NCBI GenBank assembly: GCA_009859145.1
Contig: VRVR01000057.1
Location: 116,259 to 180,258 of the forward strand
Reading direction: 5' to 3'
Length of the DNA: 64,000 nt
From: Andalucia godoyi
Taxonomy: Eukaryota > Discoba > Jakobea > Jakobida > Andaluciidae
Made by a program: the position numbers and the translations under genes. The notes under the pieces were generated by a model, which did no database searches, had not been told where the DNA came from, and worked only from the letters and a program-made list of their open reading frames with translations. Positions within the stretch are counted from its first letter, which is position 1. Each line of letters opens with the position of its first letter. Shown piece by piece: positions 19,723 to 28,438 of the stretch.

Positions 19723-20776
19723 TCATTTTTTCATCTTGATCTTTTCACTCGCCATCATACTTGTTGTCTTGTCGCCTTGAGAACGTGCTGACGGTCCCCG
19801 ACACCACGTCGGTAAACGAGTACTGCGCTTGCCGGTGAAAGACCACCGAACCACTGGTCCTTCCCAAATCTTCCTTCCATCTTCGAAAACAGCACACTGA
19901 TCATCAGCCGCCCCGGACCATTTCACAGCGATGAGATGATCGTCCAGCGCAGAGAGCGAAGCCTCCATATCCGTATGCGCTGGTCTGCAGATATACAGCC
20001 CACCAAAAGGCTGCAATCAGACGGAAGAACAGCAGCTACATCGACGACTGCGTTTGCAGCGCTCGACATCCATATCGTCTGCACGCACACTTGCCGTTGA
20101 GCCACACTCGTATGCCGTCATCCAGAGGAGGTCCTGATACCACGAGCAGAGCACCGGTGTCTTGCGATGTCGCCACCGAAAGCACGGGTCCTGTGAATCC
20201 CGACAGTATCTGTACGCAGGTGCCGGTATCCGAGTCCCAAATGCGCACTGCCTTGTCTTCCAAGGCCGAAATCCCAAACCGCCCATCGGCAGACACGGCC
20301 ACCGAATTCACGGACGACGAATGCCCGCGCAGCATTCGCACGTGGGGGGCCGTCCCACCAGTCGCACTGCAAGAGCAGTCTTCAGGAGCGAATGTCTTCC
20401 ATATGCCAACCGACTTGTCAAACGACCCGTCATCACCTGCCGAATGTCCAGCATGAACCGAACTGCGTACAATGTGCCCAGAGGGCCAAAGAGCGTTCGC
20501 ACACATGTTCCGTCTGACAGACTCCAGATGCGTATGGTATCGTCTTCAGAACCAGAGGCAAGAAGCCGTCCGTCCGGCGACACAGCAACTGACACTGCAG
20601 CGGCGCTTGAGCCCGCATCGTCCACTGAGGGAGACAGCACTTTGGAAGCGTCTTTGCACCCCATTGAAAGATCGCTAAACGATATCGCGTTGGAGCTTGG
20701 GGAGTCCGTGCACAGCGATTCCTGCACTAGCACGTTTCCTACAAGCCAGCATTGCGCGTTTGCAGCCCTGCTTCAC
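19723..20776 (-). pseudogene. WD40-repeat protein, frameshifted and 5'-truncated
   Basis: WD40 blades appear in order but in changing frames. The first (SVAVSPDGRLLASGSEDDTIRIW) ends near 20430. The next (SFDKSVGIW, then VNSVAVSADGRF ... DKAVRIWD and DDGIRVW) is in a second frame to about 20085. The following one (LLVGCISADQRIRIW) is in a third, to about 19955. The last (HLIAVKWSG) returns to the first frame. Each change is equivalent to one missing base. Blade spacing runs across the junctions, so introns do not explain them. The leading frame has no ATG and hits a stop near 20776. A GA microsatellite and repeat copy 1 follow upstream. It is either a dead gene or a region of sequencing error; I favour a pseudogene because all neighbours are intact. 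Confidence 0.75.
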
Positions 20777-20972
20777 GACTCTGCCGATTCCGCTAGAATG
20801 CGGGCCAGGAGCGTCGTCGTCGTCGTCGCATCGCCGCTTCTGGTAGCACATTGCATTTCCGCCTGCCCTTCTTTTTTCCTCCTGCAATATCACTACTTCT
20901 TTATTCAAATCAAAAAAAAAGGTCTACGCATATTGCGCTGGTGACCGAGCGTGTGTGTTCTTTTTGTGTGTT

Positions 20973-21117
<145 letters not shown>

Positions 21118-21144
21118 GGAAAGAAGACGTAAATCATAAAGCGC

Positions 21145-21461
21145 CTACATTGTACACTAACCACGGATAATCATCGCTGACCACCCATAATCAATGTTGC
21201 AACCCAACAACATGCATAGCATGATTGGGAAAGGGGTAGGCCCCAACACGCCCCTCGGCATGAGCGACGTTCCCAAGATAGATGCTGCATTGCATGGACA
21301 ATAACAATAAAAATAAAGAAATGAAATGAGCGTCGCTGTGCAAGAGTGCAACGCGGCGACGTATGTATAGGGATTTCATGATCAAAATGGAGCGAAACGA
21401 ATCGGGCATCGTGTGACGGAGTTGTCAAGATAGCAAAAAACACATGCGCATGGCGCGTGGC
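21145..21461 (-). mobile_element. Dispersed repeat copy 1, TACATTGTACA-ended, degenerate
   Basis: A 317-base segment nearly identical to 43363-43675. It starts with the shared terminal motif CTACATTGTACACT and contains the family block GGGAAAGGGGTAGGCCCCAACACGCC. Read on the minus strand, it aligns base by base with the part of copies 3-5 just after the zinc-ribbon DRD motif (NIYLxN... then GRVGAYPFP), so it is a diverged 3' end of the same element. The distal half is A/T-rich and specific to copies 1 and 2. It ends 30 bases from the stop codon of the hybrid kinase gene. Confidence 0.8.
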
Positions 21462-21490
21462 CGAGCATCGTCGCCGCCTCTCCGACCTCG

Positions 21491-24400
21491 CTACTTTGGT
21501 ACAGCGAGCAGCCGTTCCAATTCTGCTGGACGAACGGGTTTTGTAAGGTACAGGTTCATGCCAGCCTCGAGCGCTTCTTTCTGAGTCTCGTCTCTTGAAT
21601 ATCCAGAAAGCGCAATGATGGGAACCGGGGCAATGCTCTCAGATTTCTCAATCCTTCGGATTTGGCGACATGCTTCTGTCCCAGTGAGACGAGGCATTTC
21701 GATATCGAGAAACACGAGATCTGGACGGTGTTTCTGGTACTGCTCCACAGCTTCGACGCCGTCGTCGGCAACAAAACAAGTAAAACCGCTCTTGGATAGA
21801 ATTCGCGACATGGCCTTTTGGGAAATCAAGTTATCGTCTGCGATTAGAATACGCGCCTTTGGACCGACGGCAAAAAAGCTCAGTCGGCGTGGAGTGTTGC
21901 CAGTCTTCTGGTCGGCATCGTCTGATGCTGCTTGCTGCGGAGAAGGAGGCAGCGTCGTCGCTGTCAAGGCGGTGTTGATGGAGGATGGTTGCGACAATGG
22001 AGAGGAAATTCGAGACTGCCAGTCAAACGCCGCAACAAACCGCGTTTCTCGGCCTGGGTCAGATTCGGCGGTAATAGTCCCACCCATCAGCGTTGTAAGC
22101 TCCTTGCAGATCGGGAGACCGAGGCCAGTGCTCACACCGTCAAACTTGTGGCTTCTGCTCACCTTTGAAAACTTGTCGAAGACGCCCTCCAGGTCTCCAA
22201 CGTCAAACCCGGACCCAGAATTGCTGATGGAGAACACGCATCGAGAAGTCCTCGGTTGGTTTGCGGTGGATGGAGTGGAACTAACTGAAAACACAATGTA
22301 CCCTTGAGACGGTGTGTACTTGGTCGCATTGGAAAAGAGATTGATCAAGACCTGTGTCAGCTTGACTTCATCTGTGAAAACTTCGATGTCATCTTCCAAT
22401 TGAATGCAGGGCGTAAATCTAATGTCCCCGCTTTGGAAATGCTGCTCATACATGAGGACTACGTTCTGAACAACGCGGGACAGAGGGAACCATGATTCGT
22501 GAGGAAGGAGGCCTTTCGAGCTGATTTTCGACAGCTCAATAACTTCCCCCAGAACGCTCATTTGATGATCACTGCACACTTGGATGCACTCCACGCAGTC
22601 CTCGATTAGAGCCAGACGCCCTTTGAGATCCTTCCACACGGAGCGTTGGGCGGCTTCAAGAGACGTAGACGCAGCAACAGACCGCTGCAGCAATTTGGAT
22701 TCCTCGTCGGCTAGAACTCGCTTAATGTCGCTAATGAGCTCGGACTGCTGGTGAAGACTGAACAGAGTTCCCGACACGGGATTTCGAATCTCATGGCAGA
22801 TCGTGTCAATGAAATCCTCAAGCTGGGTCTTCCTGTACTCGGCTTCCTTTGCACGTTCAAGCTGAAACTCTTCCTGTCGTTTCGACGCTGTCAGCTGCTC
22901 CTCCTCGATCCGTTTTTGCTCGGTGATGTCAGTGATGGTAAGGATAAAGCCACACGGAATATTCCGCTCGCCCAATTCCGGCATTCCCTGCACAAGCAGC
23001 CATCTCAACGGCGGGTTCATGGACTTGTTGACAATGCGATACGTCATGTGCAATGTTGCAGACTGTCCACTCTCCCACTGGCGAAGGAAATCAGTCCATT
23101 CGTCCACAGCAGCTTGTCTGTCGTCGTCAATAATCATGGACGACCACGTGGCATTCATGGTATCGACCGTGCTGCCAAACATTTTCTCGACCCACGGATT
23201 GATGTAGTTCACCCATCCAGAGCGATCGGTATGGAGGATACCGACAGGTGCAACGGAGGCCAACACGCGGAATCTCAATTCGCTTTCTGCAAGGGCTTTT
23301 TCAATTTCTTTCCTCGACACAATCTGGAGCTCCAAATTGCGGTTGGCCTCCCGGAGTTCTTCCGTACGCTTTGAAACTTCATTCTCAAGATGGAATCGCA
23401 ATCGGCCAAGTTCCAAATGGTTCTTAACACGCGCAATCAGCTCCTTCGCAGAAAAGGATGTCTTGACGATGTAGTCGTCTGCCCCCTTTTGGAGGCCCTC
23501 AATCTTCGCTTCCTCTCCGGCTCGTGCAGAAAGAATGATCACCGGAGTGGAGCATGTAAAGGGGTTCTGTCGCAATCTGCGCATCAACTCGAAGCCGTCC
23601 ATGACTGGCATCATCACATCGGATAAAATTAAATCATACTTTTTCTTTTCAGAAAGAAACAGTGCTTCCTGTCCGTTCTTCGCCAGATCCACTTTCCAGT
23701 ATCTTTTCAAGATTCCCTTGACATAACTTCGCATATCAGGATTATCGTCAGCCAAAAGAATCGTCGCATCTCCATAATCGGCGGAATCGCTCGATGCTGA
23801 ACTCGTGTCATTGTCGTCCTCACTTTGAGGAGGAGTGTCGTCCATCCACGTAGCGGCTTCTTCGACGAACGCGCCAGAAGGACGATACGTCGACACCGGC
23901 AAATCATTGTGATGGAAGGAGGAGGAGGAGTCTTCTAATGCGGGCGCGGAGTGCAGCACATTCTGTTCGGCGAGATGCGAGAACCCGAATGGAATTCTAA
24001 CTCGGAAAGTCGTTCCACAGCCCAACTCACTAGCGACATCAATCGTTCCGCCATGCAGCCGCACCAGTTCCAACGTCAGCGCAAGGCCAATACCAGAGCC
24101 CTCGTAGTTTCTACCCTTTGAATTTTCAATCCTGTGAAAGCGCTCAAACACCCGTGGCAGCTCAGGCTGTGGAATTCCTGTCCCGGAATCTGAAACTTCG
24201 AGAACAGCGCCCTTTTCATCCTCCGAAATCGACACTTGAATGAAGCCTTTGAACGTGAACTTGAAAGCGTTGCTCAACAGGTTGGCAACGATTTTTTCCC
24301 ACATCGAACGATCCACAAACACGTCTTGAGACAGTCTGGACGACAGAAGGACTCTGAAATCCAATCCAGCCTTCTCCATCAGCGGTTGAAACAGACTCGC

Positions 24401-25858
24401 AATCTCCAAAGTCATACCTGGAAGATTCGTCGGAACAAACTGGCATTGTGACCGACCGGCTTCGATGCGGGAGAAATCAAGAAGATTGTTGACCAGACGC
24501 AGCAAACGACTTCCATTACGATTAACCATCTCCATGCGCTCTCGTTGCATTCGTGCAAGCGGATTCTGGGTGTCTGCAAGAGCATCTGCAAGGGGTCCCA
24601 ACATTAGATTTAATGGTGTTCGCAGCTCGTGAGAAATATTACTGAAAAATACAGTCTTGGCATGATCGAGCTTGGCGAGTTCCTCGGCCCGGCGCGTTTC
24701 GGTTTCGAATGCCTGCACAGAAGACGCAGCAGAAGACATTTGTCCGCAAATTGACGTGCAGAAGTCCATGAAGAATTTATCCAGAGGCTTCGCTGGATTG
24801 CTTCCAAAAATACAGAAACCAACAGGCGTGTTTTGCAGAGCCGAGTACAATGGGAAAACAACAGCCTTCGTCAAGGAAACCTGCGGATACGACTCCCAGT
24901 AGCCCTTGGGAACCCGATCATATTTGGACACATCGATAACCCATCCATTTCTGGACATTGTGTGGAGACCAAACTGCCAAGGGTCCGGCCCGTGGTCTCC
25001 CATCTTACCCGCCGTCGTCTGGGCAAAGAGAACCGTCTGCGGACACAGTGGATGGACCTGGGACGGGTCAGATGAAAAGCCAGCCGACGAAACCAACGTG
25101 GCAACGTCTGCGGATCCATTGGTTTGGTAGAAGAGTGCAAACGGAAAATCGAAGTTGTTTCTCTGCACAGCAAGAATTGCATTGCAAAACACGTCCCGGA
25201 CCGTCTTGCACCTCAGCAGTCTTCCCGACAGATCGTTCTTCGTCTGCAGCCTTCTTCCTTCTACAACCCTCTCTGTGGTTTCTTGCACGGCACAGAAGAC
25301 TGCGCAGACTTTGGACTCGTTCAGACCACCGGGAGAATACGAAAACGTCTGATACGCCTCCTCTAATCCGAAATCCGATCGATTCAGCAACATCATGCGA
25401 TCCTCAAAGGACCACGATATGCCCTTTTCCATGACATCCATGAGCGACCCTTCGATCTGGTCCCACACCTCGGGCCAACACAGACGTCCCGCAACGCCGA
25501 ATGCGAGATGCGGATGTTTCGCTCTGCAAATCGCAATGTATGGATCATTGTACAAAAACACCAAACTCGGACCGGCAAACAGACACATTGGGACTCCACA
25601 TGCAAGAGTTGCGCTCACCAGCGAGCACAGAGACTTCGGCCAGCTTTCCACGGGACCAAGCGGGCTTCGCTCCCAGTCAAAGCTTCGGGCATACCGGCTT
25701 GTTTCAAAATCTCCAGGAAACACTTCATGCAGCAATCGCTCTCTCCCCGACAATCCTGGATCTTTCAGGACATCCAGCATCGCGATACTGTGCTGCGGCT
25801 TCTTACTTGCATACTCGTCCATGATGCCAGGCTGCTCTTCTTCTAATTCGGGAAACAT
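21491..25858 (-). CDS. Hybrid sensor histidine kinase with two kinase and two receiver modules
   Basis: The product has 1455 residues from the ATG at 25858 (MFPELEE); the frame is open 36 codons further but that stretch is a poly-Lys UTR translation. The N-terminal sensor region has a PAS-like segment (about 40-200) and a GAF-like segment (to about 370). The first HisKA has His410 (SHELRTPL), followed by an HATPase with GSGIGLAL. Receiver 1 has phospho-acceptor Asp747 (SDVMMPVMDG), but its conserved Lys is followed by Thr-Ser rather than Pro. A PAS domain (VGILHTD) follows, then a second HisKA with His1022 (CHEIRNP), an HATPase with STGLGL, and a C-terminal receiver with Asp1385 (LDIEMPRL) and a normal TKP motif. 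No transmembrane helix is evident, so it is probably cytosolic. It should feed a phosphorelay through an HPt protein not present here. Confidence 0.95.
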   Translation of the reverse strand: MFPELEEEQPGIMDEYASKKPQHSIAMLDVLKDPGLSGRERLLHEVFPGDFETSRYARSFDWERSPLGPVESWPKSLCSLVSATLACGVPMCLFAGPSLVFLYNDPYIAICRAKHPHLAFGVAGRLCWPEVWDQIEGSLMDVMEKGISWSFEDRMMLLNRSDFGLEEAYQTFSYSPGGLNESKVCAVFCAVQETTERVVEGRRLQTKNDLSGRLLRCKTVRDVFCNAILAVQRNNFDFPFALFYQTNGSADVATLVSSAGFSSDPSQVHPLCPQTVLFAQTTAGKMGDHGPDPWQFGLHTMSRNGWVIDVSKYDRVPKGYWESYPQVSLTKAVVFPLYSALQNTPVGFCIFGSNPAKPLDKFFMDFCTSICGQMSSAASSVQAFETETRRAEELAKLDHAKTVFFSNISHELRTPLNLMLGPLADALADTQNPLARMQRERMEMVNRNGSRLLRLVNNLLDFSRIEAGRSQCQFVPTNLPGMTLEIASLFQPLMEKAGLDFRVLLSSRLSQDVFVDRSMWEKIVANLLSNAFKFTFKGFIQVSISEDEKGAVLEVSDSGTGIPQPELPRVFERFHRIENSKGRNYEGSGIGLALTLELVRLHGGTIDVASELGCGTTFRVRIPFGFSHLAEQNVLHSAPALEDSSSSFHHNDLPVSTYRPSGAFVEEAATWMDDTPPQSEDDNDTSSASSDSADYGDATILLADDNPDMRSYVKGILKRYWKVDLAKNGQEALFLSEKKKYDLILSDVMMPVMDGFELMRRLRQNPFTCSTPVIILSARAGEEAKIEGLQKGADDYIVKTSFSAKELIARVKNHLELGRLRFHLENEVSKRTEELREANRNLELQIVSRKEIEKALAESELRFRVLASVAPVGILHTDRSGWVNYINPWVEKMFGSTVDTMNATWSSMIIDDDRQAAVDEWTDFLRQWESGQSATLHMTYRIVNKSMNPPLRWLLVQGMPELGERNIPCGFILTITDITEQKRIEEEQLTASKRQEEFQLERAKEAEYRKTQLEDFIDTICHEIRNPVSGTLFSLHQQSELISDIKRVLADEESKLLQRSVAASTSLEAAQRSVWKDLKGRLALIEDCVECIQVCSDHQMSVLGEVIELSKISSKGLLPHESWFPLSRVVQNVVLMYEQHFQSGDIRFTPCIQLEDDIEVFTDEVKLTQVLINLFSNATKYTPSQGYIVFSVSSTPSTANQPRTSRCVFSISNSGSGFDVGDLEGVFDKFSKVSRSHKFDGVSTGLGLPICKELTTLMGGTITAESDPGRETRFVAAFDWQSRISSPLSQPSSINTALTATTLPPSPQQAASDDADQKTGNTPRRLSFFAVGPKARILIADDNLISQKAMSRILSKSGFTCFVADDGVEAVEQYQKHRPDLVFLDIEMPRLTGTEACRQIRRIEKSESIAPVPIIALSGYSRDETQKEALEAGMNLYLTKPVRPAELERLLAVPK

Positions 25859-26599
25859 TTTTTTCTTCTTTCTTTCCCTCTTCTCCTTCTTCTTCTTTCG
25901 CGACACAGAAATTAGGGAAGAAAAAAAACCCGTGATTCCGACCGCAAAAGTGCGAACAGCCAACAAAAAACGAATAGCAAAGTAAGAAAAATAAAAAAAA
26001 AATATAAAAATTGCCAGACCCTTGGGAGGTTCTGGACTTTGGAGATTGGACGGGATGTGGGGGATTGGGGCACGGAGTCTTTCGGAGTTTAGACACGAGT
26101 GGACTCGCTAAGGGGAAAGAGGAAGGAAAAAAGGACAACTGGCAATCGCGATAGTTGATAGTTCGTCTGAAACAGGTCAAGACCACCAGGGTGTGCTAGG
26201 TGACGAAACCAGCGATCACCCCCATCAGTACAAGTTGGGCAATTCGAAGGAACGAAAGGTGATGTGGCCTGTCATGTGCCATGAAGCCTGCAGCTGCCAA
26301 TTCAGGAAAGTCGTCATTGGCGTTGTGATCACATTGAACGACGCATCTTAGCATGGCCTTTGTCCGTGTCCGAACAGAAACTTCCTGCCTTCTCCGTTGC
26401 AACCGTCCTTCCGACCGTACTGCATTCCTCCGACAGCCTCTGACTTCCCTTTTCAGACATAAGCCACTCGAGAAAGAAGCGGCCATGCTCCAATTGATGC
26501 TTCGCCCAACTGCGAGCAGAGAGTTGAATTATAACAATTATTGGATTGATTTTTCTTTTCGGCTGTGCTGCAGCCAAAATCGCAAACGATTAAGCAAGC
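25859..26599. other. Divergent intergenic region
   Basis: About 740 bases between the hybrid kinase and the Sec14-like gene. The kinase side is pyrimidine-rich on the coding strand. A 96-codon minus-strand frame with an ATG (26196-26486) ends in a hydrophobic stretch but has no other support, so I do not call it. Confidence 0.5.
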
Positions 26600-27607
26600 A
26601 TGGTGAATGCGCAAGAACTGGTGATCATCCCGAAGCTCCGAAAGGTGCTGGATTCGCTGATTGCAAAGCGCAAGCCGGCCGAAGGGCCGTTGGACGCGAC
26701 CGTCATGGCGACATTTACGACGGATGAGGTTTGTTCGCGGTATTTGCGAGCAAACGATCTTGATTATGACAAGGGGGCGAAGCAACTGTACGAAACGCTG
26801 TGTTTTCGCAGTGTGGAAAAGCCGCATTTGATCGCTGCGCAGGACGTGATGCCGAGTCTTGAGACGGGAAAAATGTTCGAGTGCGGAGCGGATCGCAGCG
26901 GTCATCCGGTTATCTATCTGCGCACGGGGCTTGATGGCGCGAGTGATTCGAGCGTCAAGATCAAGCATCTCTTGTACATCCTTGAGCACACCCTGCGCGG
27001 ATTGGAAATCCAGGCAAGAACAGGAGTTGCAACCGATGGAAAATGGGTCCTCATCATCGATTTTGGGTACTCCAAGTCGCAAAAGGCTGCCGGGAAGAAG
27101 TTCAGCATGTCGGACATCTCGGTTGGAAAGAAAATGGTCCATATACTAGGCACACACTACCCCGAGAGGCTTGCAAAGTGTGTGTTTGTGAGACCGTCCG
27201 GCGGGTTTGTGGCGTTTTGGAACCTCTTCGTCAAGCCATTCGTTGCAAAAAAGACGGTTGACAAGATGGTGTTCCTGCGCAACTTGCATACCAACTACGA
27301 CGCTTCCCAGCACGATCACGACCACGACCACGACCGCGATCATCATCTTAATCACGCCGGAAATGGCAGTGCAGAGGCTCCGCAGCAAGAAGCTGTCGCC
27401 GAGGAGCAAAAGCAAATGGAGAAACCAGAGAACATGGTGTTGAATGACAAGCAAGAGGCCGAGCAAGGAATCTTTCTGCAGCTCATTGCAAAGGAGCAGC
27501 TCCTTCGAGATTACGGTGGCGAAAAAGAGTTTCGATACTCTGTACAAAGCGTCATCAGCGACATTGAAGACCGCCAAAATCGTCTAAAGTCTCTTGCGTC
27601 GTCGTAA
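26600..27607 (+). CDS. Sec14-like CRAL-TRIO lipid-transfer protein
   Basis: The product has 335 residues. The N-terminal helical CRAL-TRIO-N region (CSRYLRANDLDYDKGAKQLYETLCFR) leads into a CRAL-TRIO lipid-binding domain (about 85-230) with HPVIYLRTG, WVLIIDFGYS and the typical ending HYPERLAKCVFVRPSGGFVAFWNLFVKPF. Known relatives exchange phosphatidylinositol and phosphatidylcholine or carry other hydrophobic ligands between membranes. The C-terminus adds a His/Asp-rich loop (about 235-250) and a Gln/Glu-rich probable coiled coil. There is no Golgi-dynamics (GOLD) domain. The protein is expected to be cytosolic. Confidence 0.9.
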   Translation: MVNAQELVIIPKLRKVLDSLIAKRKPAEGPLDATVMATFTTDEVCSRYLRANDLDYDKGAKQLYETLCFRSVEKPHLIAAQDVMPSLETGKMFECGADRSGHPVIYLRTGLDGASDSSVKIKHLLYILEHTLRGLEIQARTGVATDGKWVLIIDFGYSKSQKAAGKKFSMSDISVGKKMVHILGTHYPERLAKCVFVRPSGGFVAFWNLFVKPFVAKKTVDKMVFLRNLHTNYDASQHDHDHDHDRDHHLNHAGNGSAEAPQQEAVAEEQKQMEKPENMVLNDKQEAEQGIFLQLIAKEQLLRDYGGEKEFRYSVQSVISDIEDRQNRLKSLASS

Positions 27608-28018
27608 AAAGAAACAACAGCAAAACAGAAAAAAACAACACTGCAGCGTTGCGCAGCACACACCCACTGGGTTTCTCTTCCGCGTTTTGAAAAAAATCTG
27701 CGTCGCAGCAGACCTTTGCATGGTATGAGCAGGTTTTCGAACTTCCATTCGATTTCCACTTCTCGCCAACCTTCTGTTCCCCCCCGCCCCCCGCTCCCCG
27801 AAATCCATGGTTCGTTTGTCGGTGGTCCGATCTCTCTTCCTCTTTTTGAAAAACAAAACAAAAACGAAAACAAACGAAAAAACGGTCCCCAATCCAAATA
27901 CTCCTCGCTGCTGGCTTTTAAAAAATTCTTCTACCTTCTTGTTCTTTCTTTTCCAAAAAAAAAAAAAGAAAAAGAAAAAGAAAGCAGTGAGTAGCAGCGT
28001 CAGTCATTCTGTGAAACG
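27608..28018. other. Intergenic, homopolymer-rich
   Basis: No gene. A, C and T homopolymer runs and a T/C-rich block lie before the small membrane-protein gene at 28019. Confidence 0.5.
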
Positions 28019-28297
28019 ATGGGCCAACCAGGAAGTGAAACAAGGGAATCGCACCAACAACATCTGGAGTATGCGCATTTCTTCGGTGTTGGTGCTGCAG
28101 ACCACGAAAACTTGATGCCCGTCACCAACCTGCCGAGAAGCCTTCGATACACAAGCACCCTGCCTCCCTTGCACACTGGAACCAGTGCGAGTTCTCGAAA
28201 GCGCCGTGTTGCCCTCACAGCGACGTTTCTTCTGGTGTCCGTTCTGCTGGTTGTTGCGATTGTTGCAGCCGTGCTCGCAGCACCCACGAAGACCTGA
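28019..28297 (+). CDS. Small single-pass membrane protein
   Basis: A 92-residue frame with a good ATG context. A polar N-terminal region of about 60 residues ends in a basic patch (SSRKRR), followed by one hydrophobic helix (about 66-88, LTATFLLVSVLLVVAIVAAVL) and a short APTKT tail. This is the layout of a tail-anchored or type II membrane protein. No family is recognised. Support is composition only, but the clean charge and hydrophobicity pattern and the free-standing position between two genes favour a real gene. Confidence 0.5.
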   Translation: MGQPGSETRESHQQHLEYAHFFGVGAADHENLMPVTNLPRSLRYTSTLPPLHTGTSASSRKRRVALTATFLLVSVLLVVAIVAAVLAAPTKT

Positions 28298-28438
28298 GGT
28301 CCTCTCCACTCCCCTGTACAGATCATTACAAATCACTACAAATCCTTACAGCATCATATACGTATAAAATATAAACATAGAGATTAAAAAAACAAACGAA
28401 CGAACAAACAAAAAACAAGCACGTGTGTCACGCGACCA

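Noticed and set aside
19723-20776. Explaining the WD40 frame changes by introns
   Set aside because: WD blade spacing is preserved through each junction, so removing any GT-AG segment there would delete blade residues.
26196-26486. A 96-codon minus-strand frame ending in a hydrophobic segment
   Set aside because: It lies in the promoter of the Sec14-like gene and has only a weak hydrophobic end. Not enough to call.
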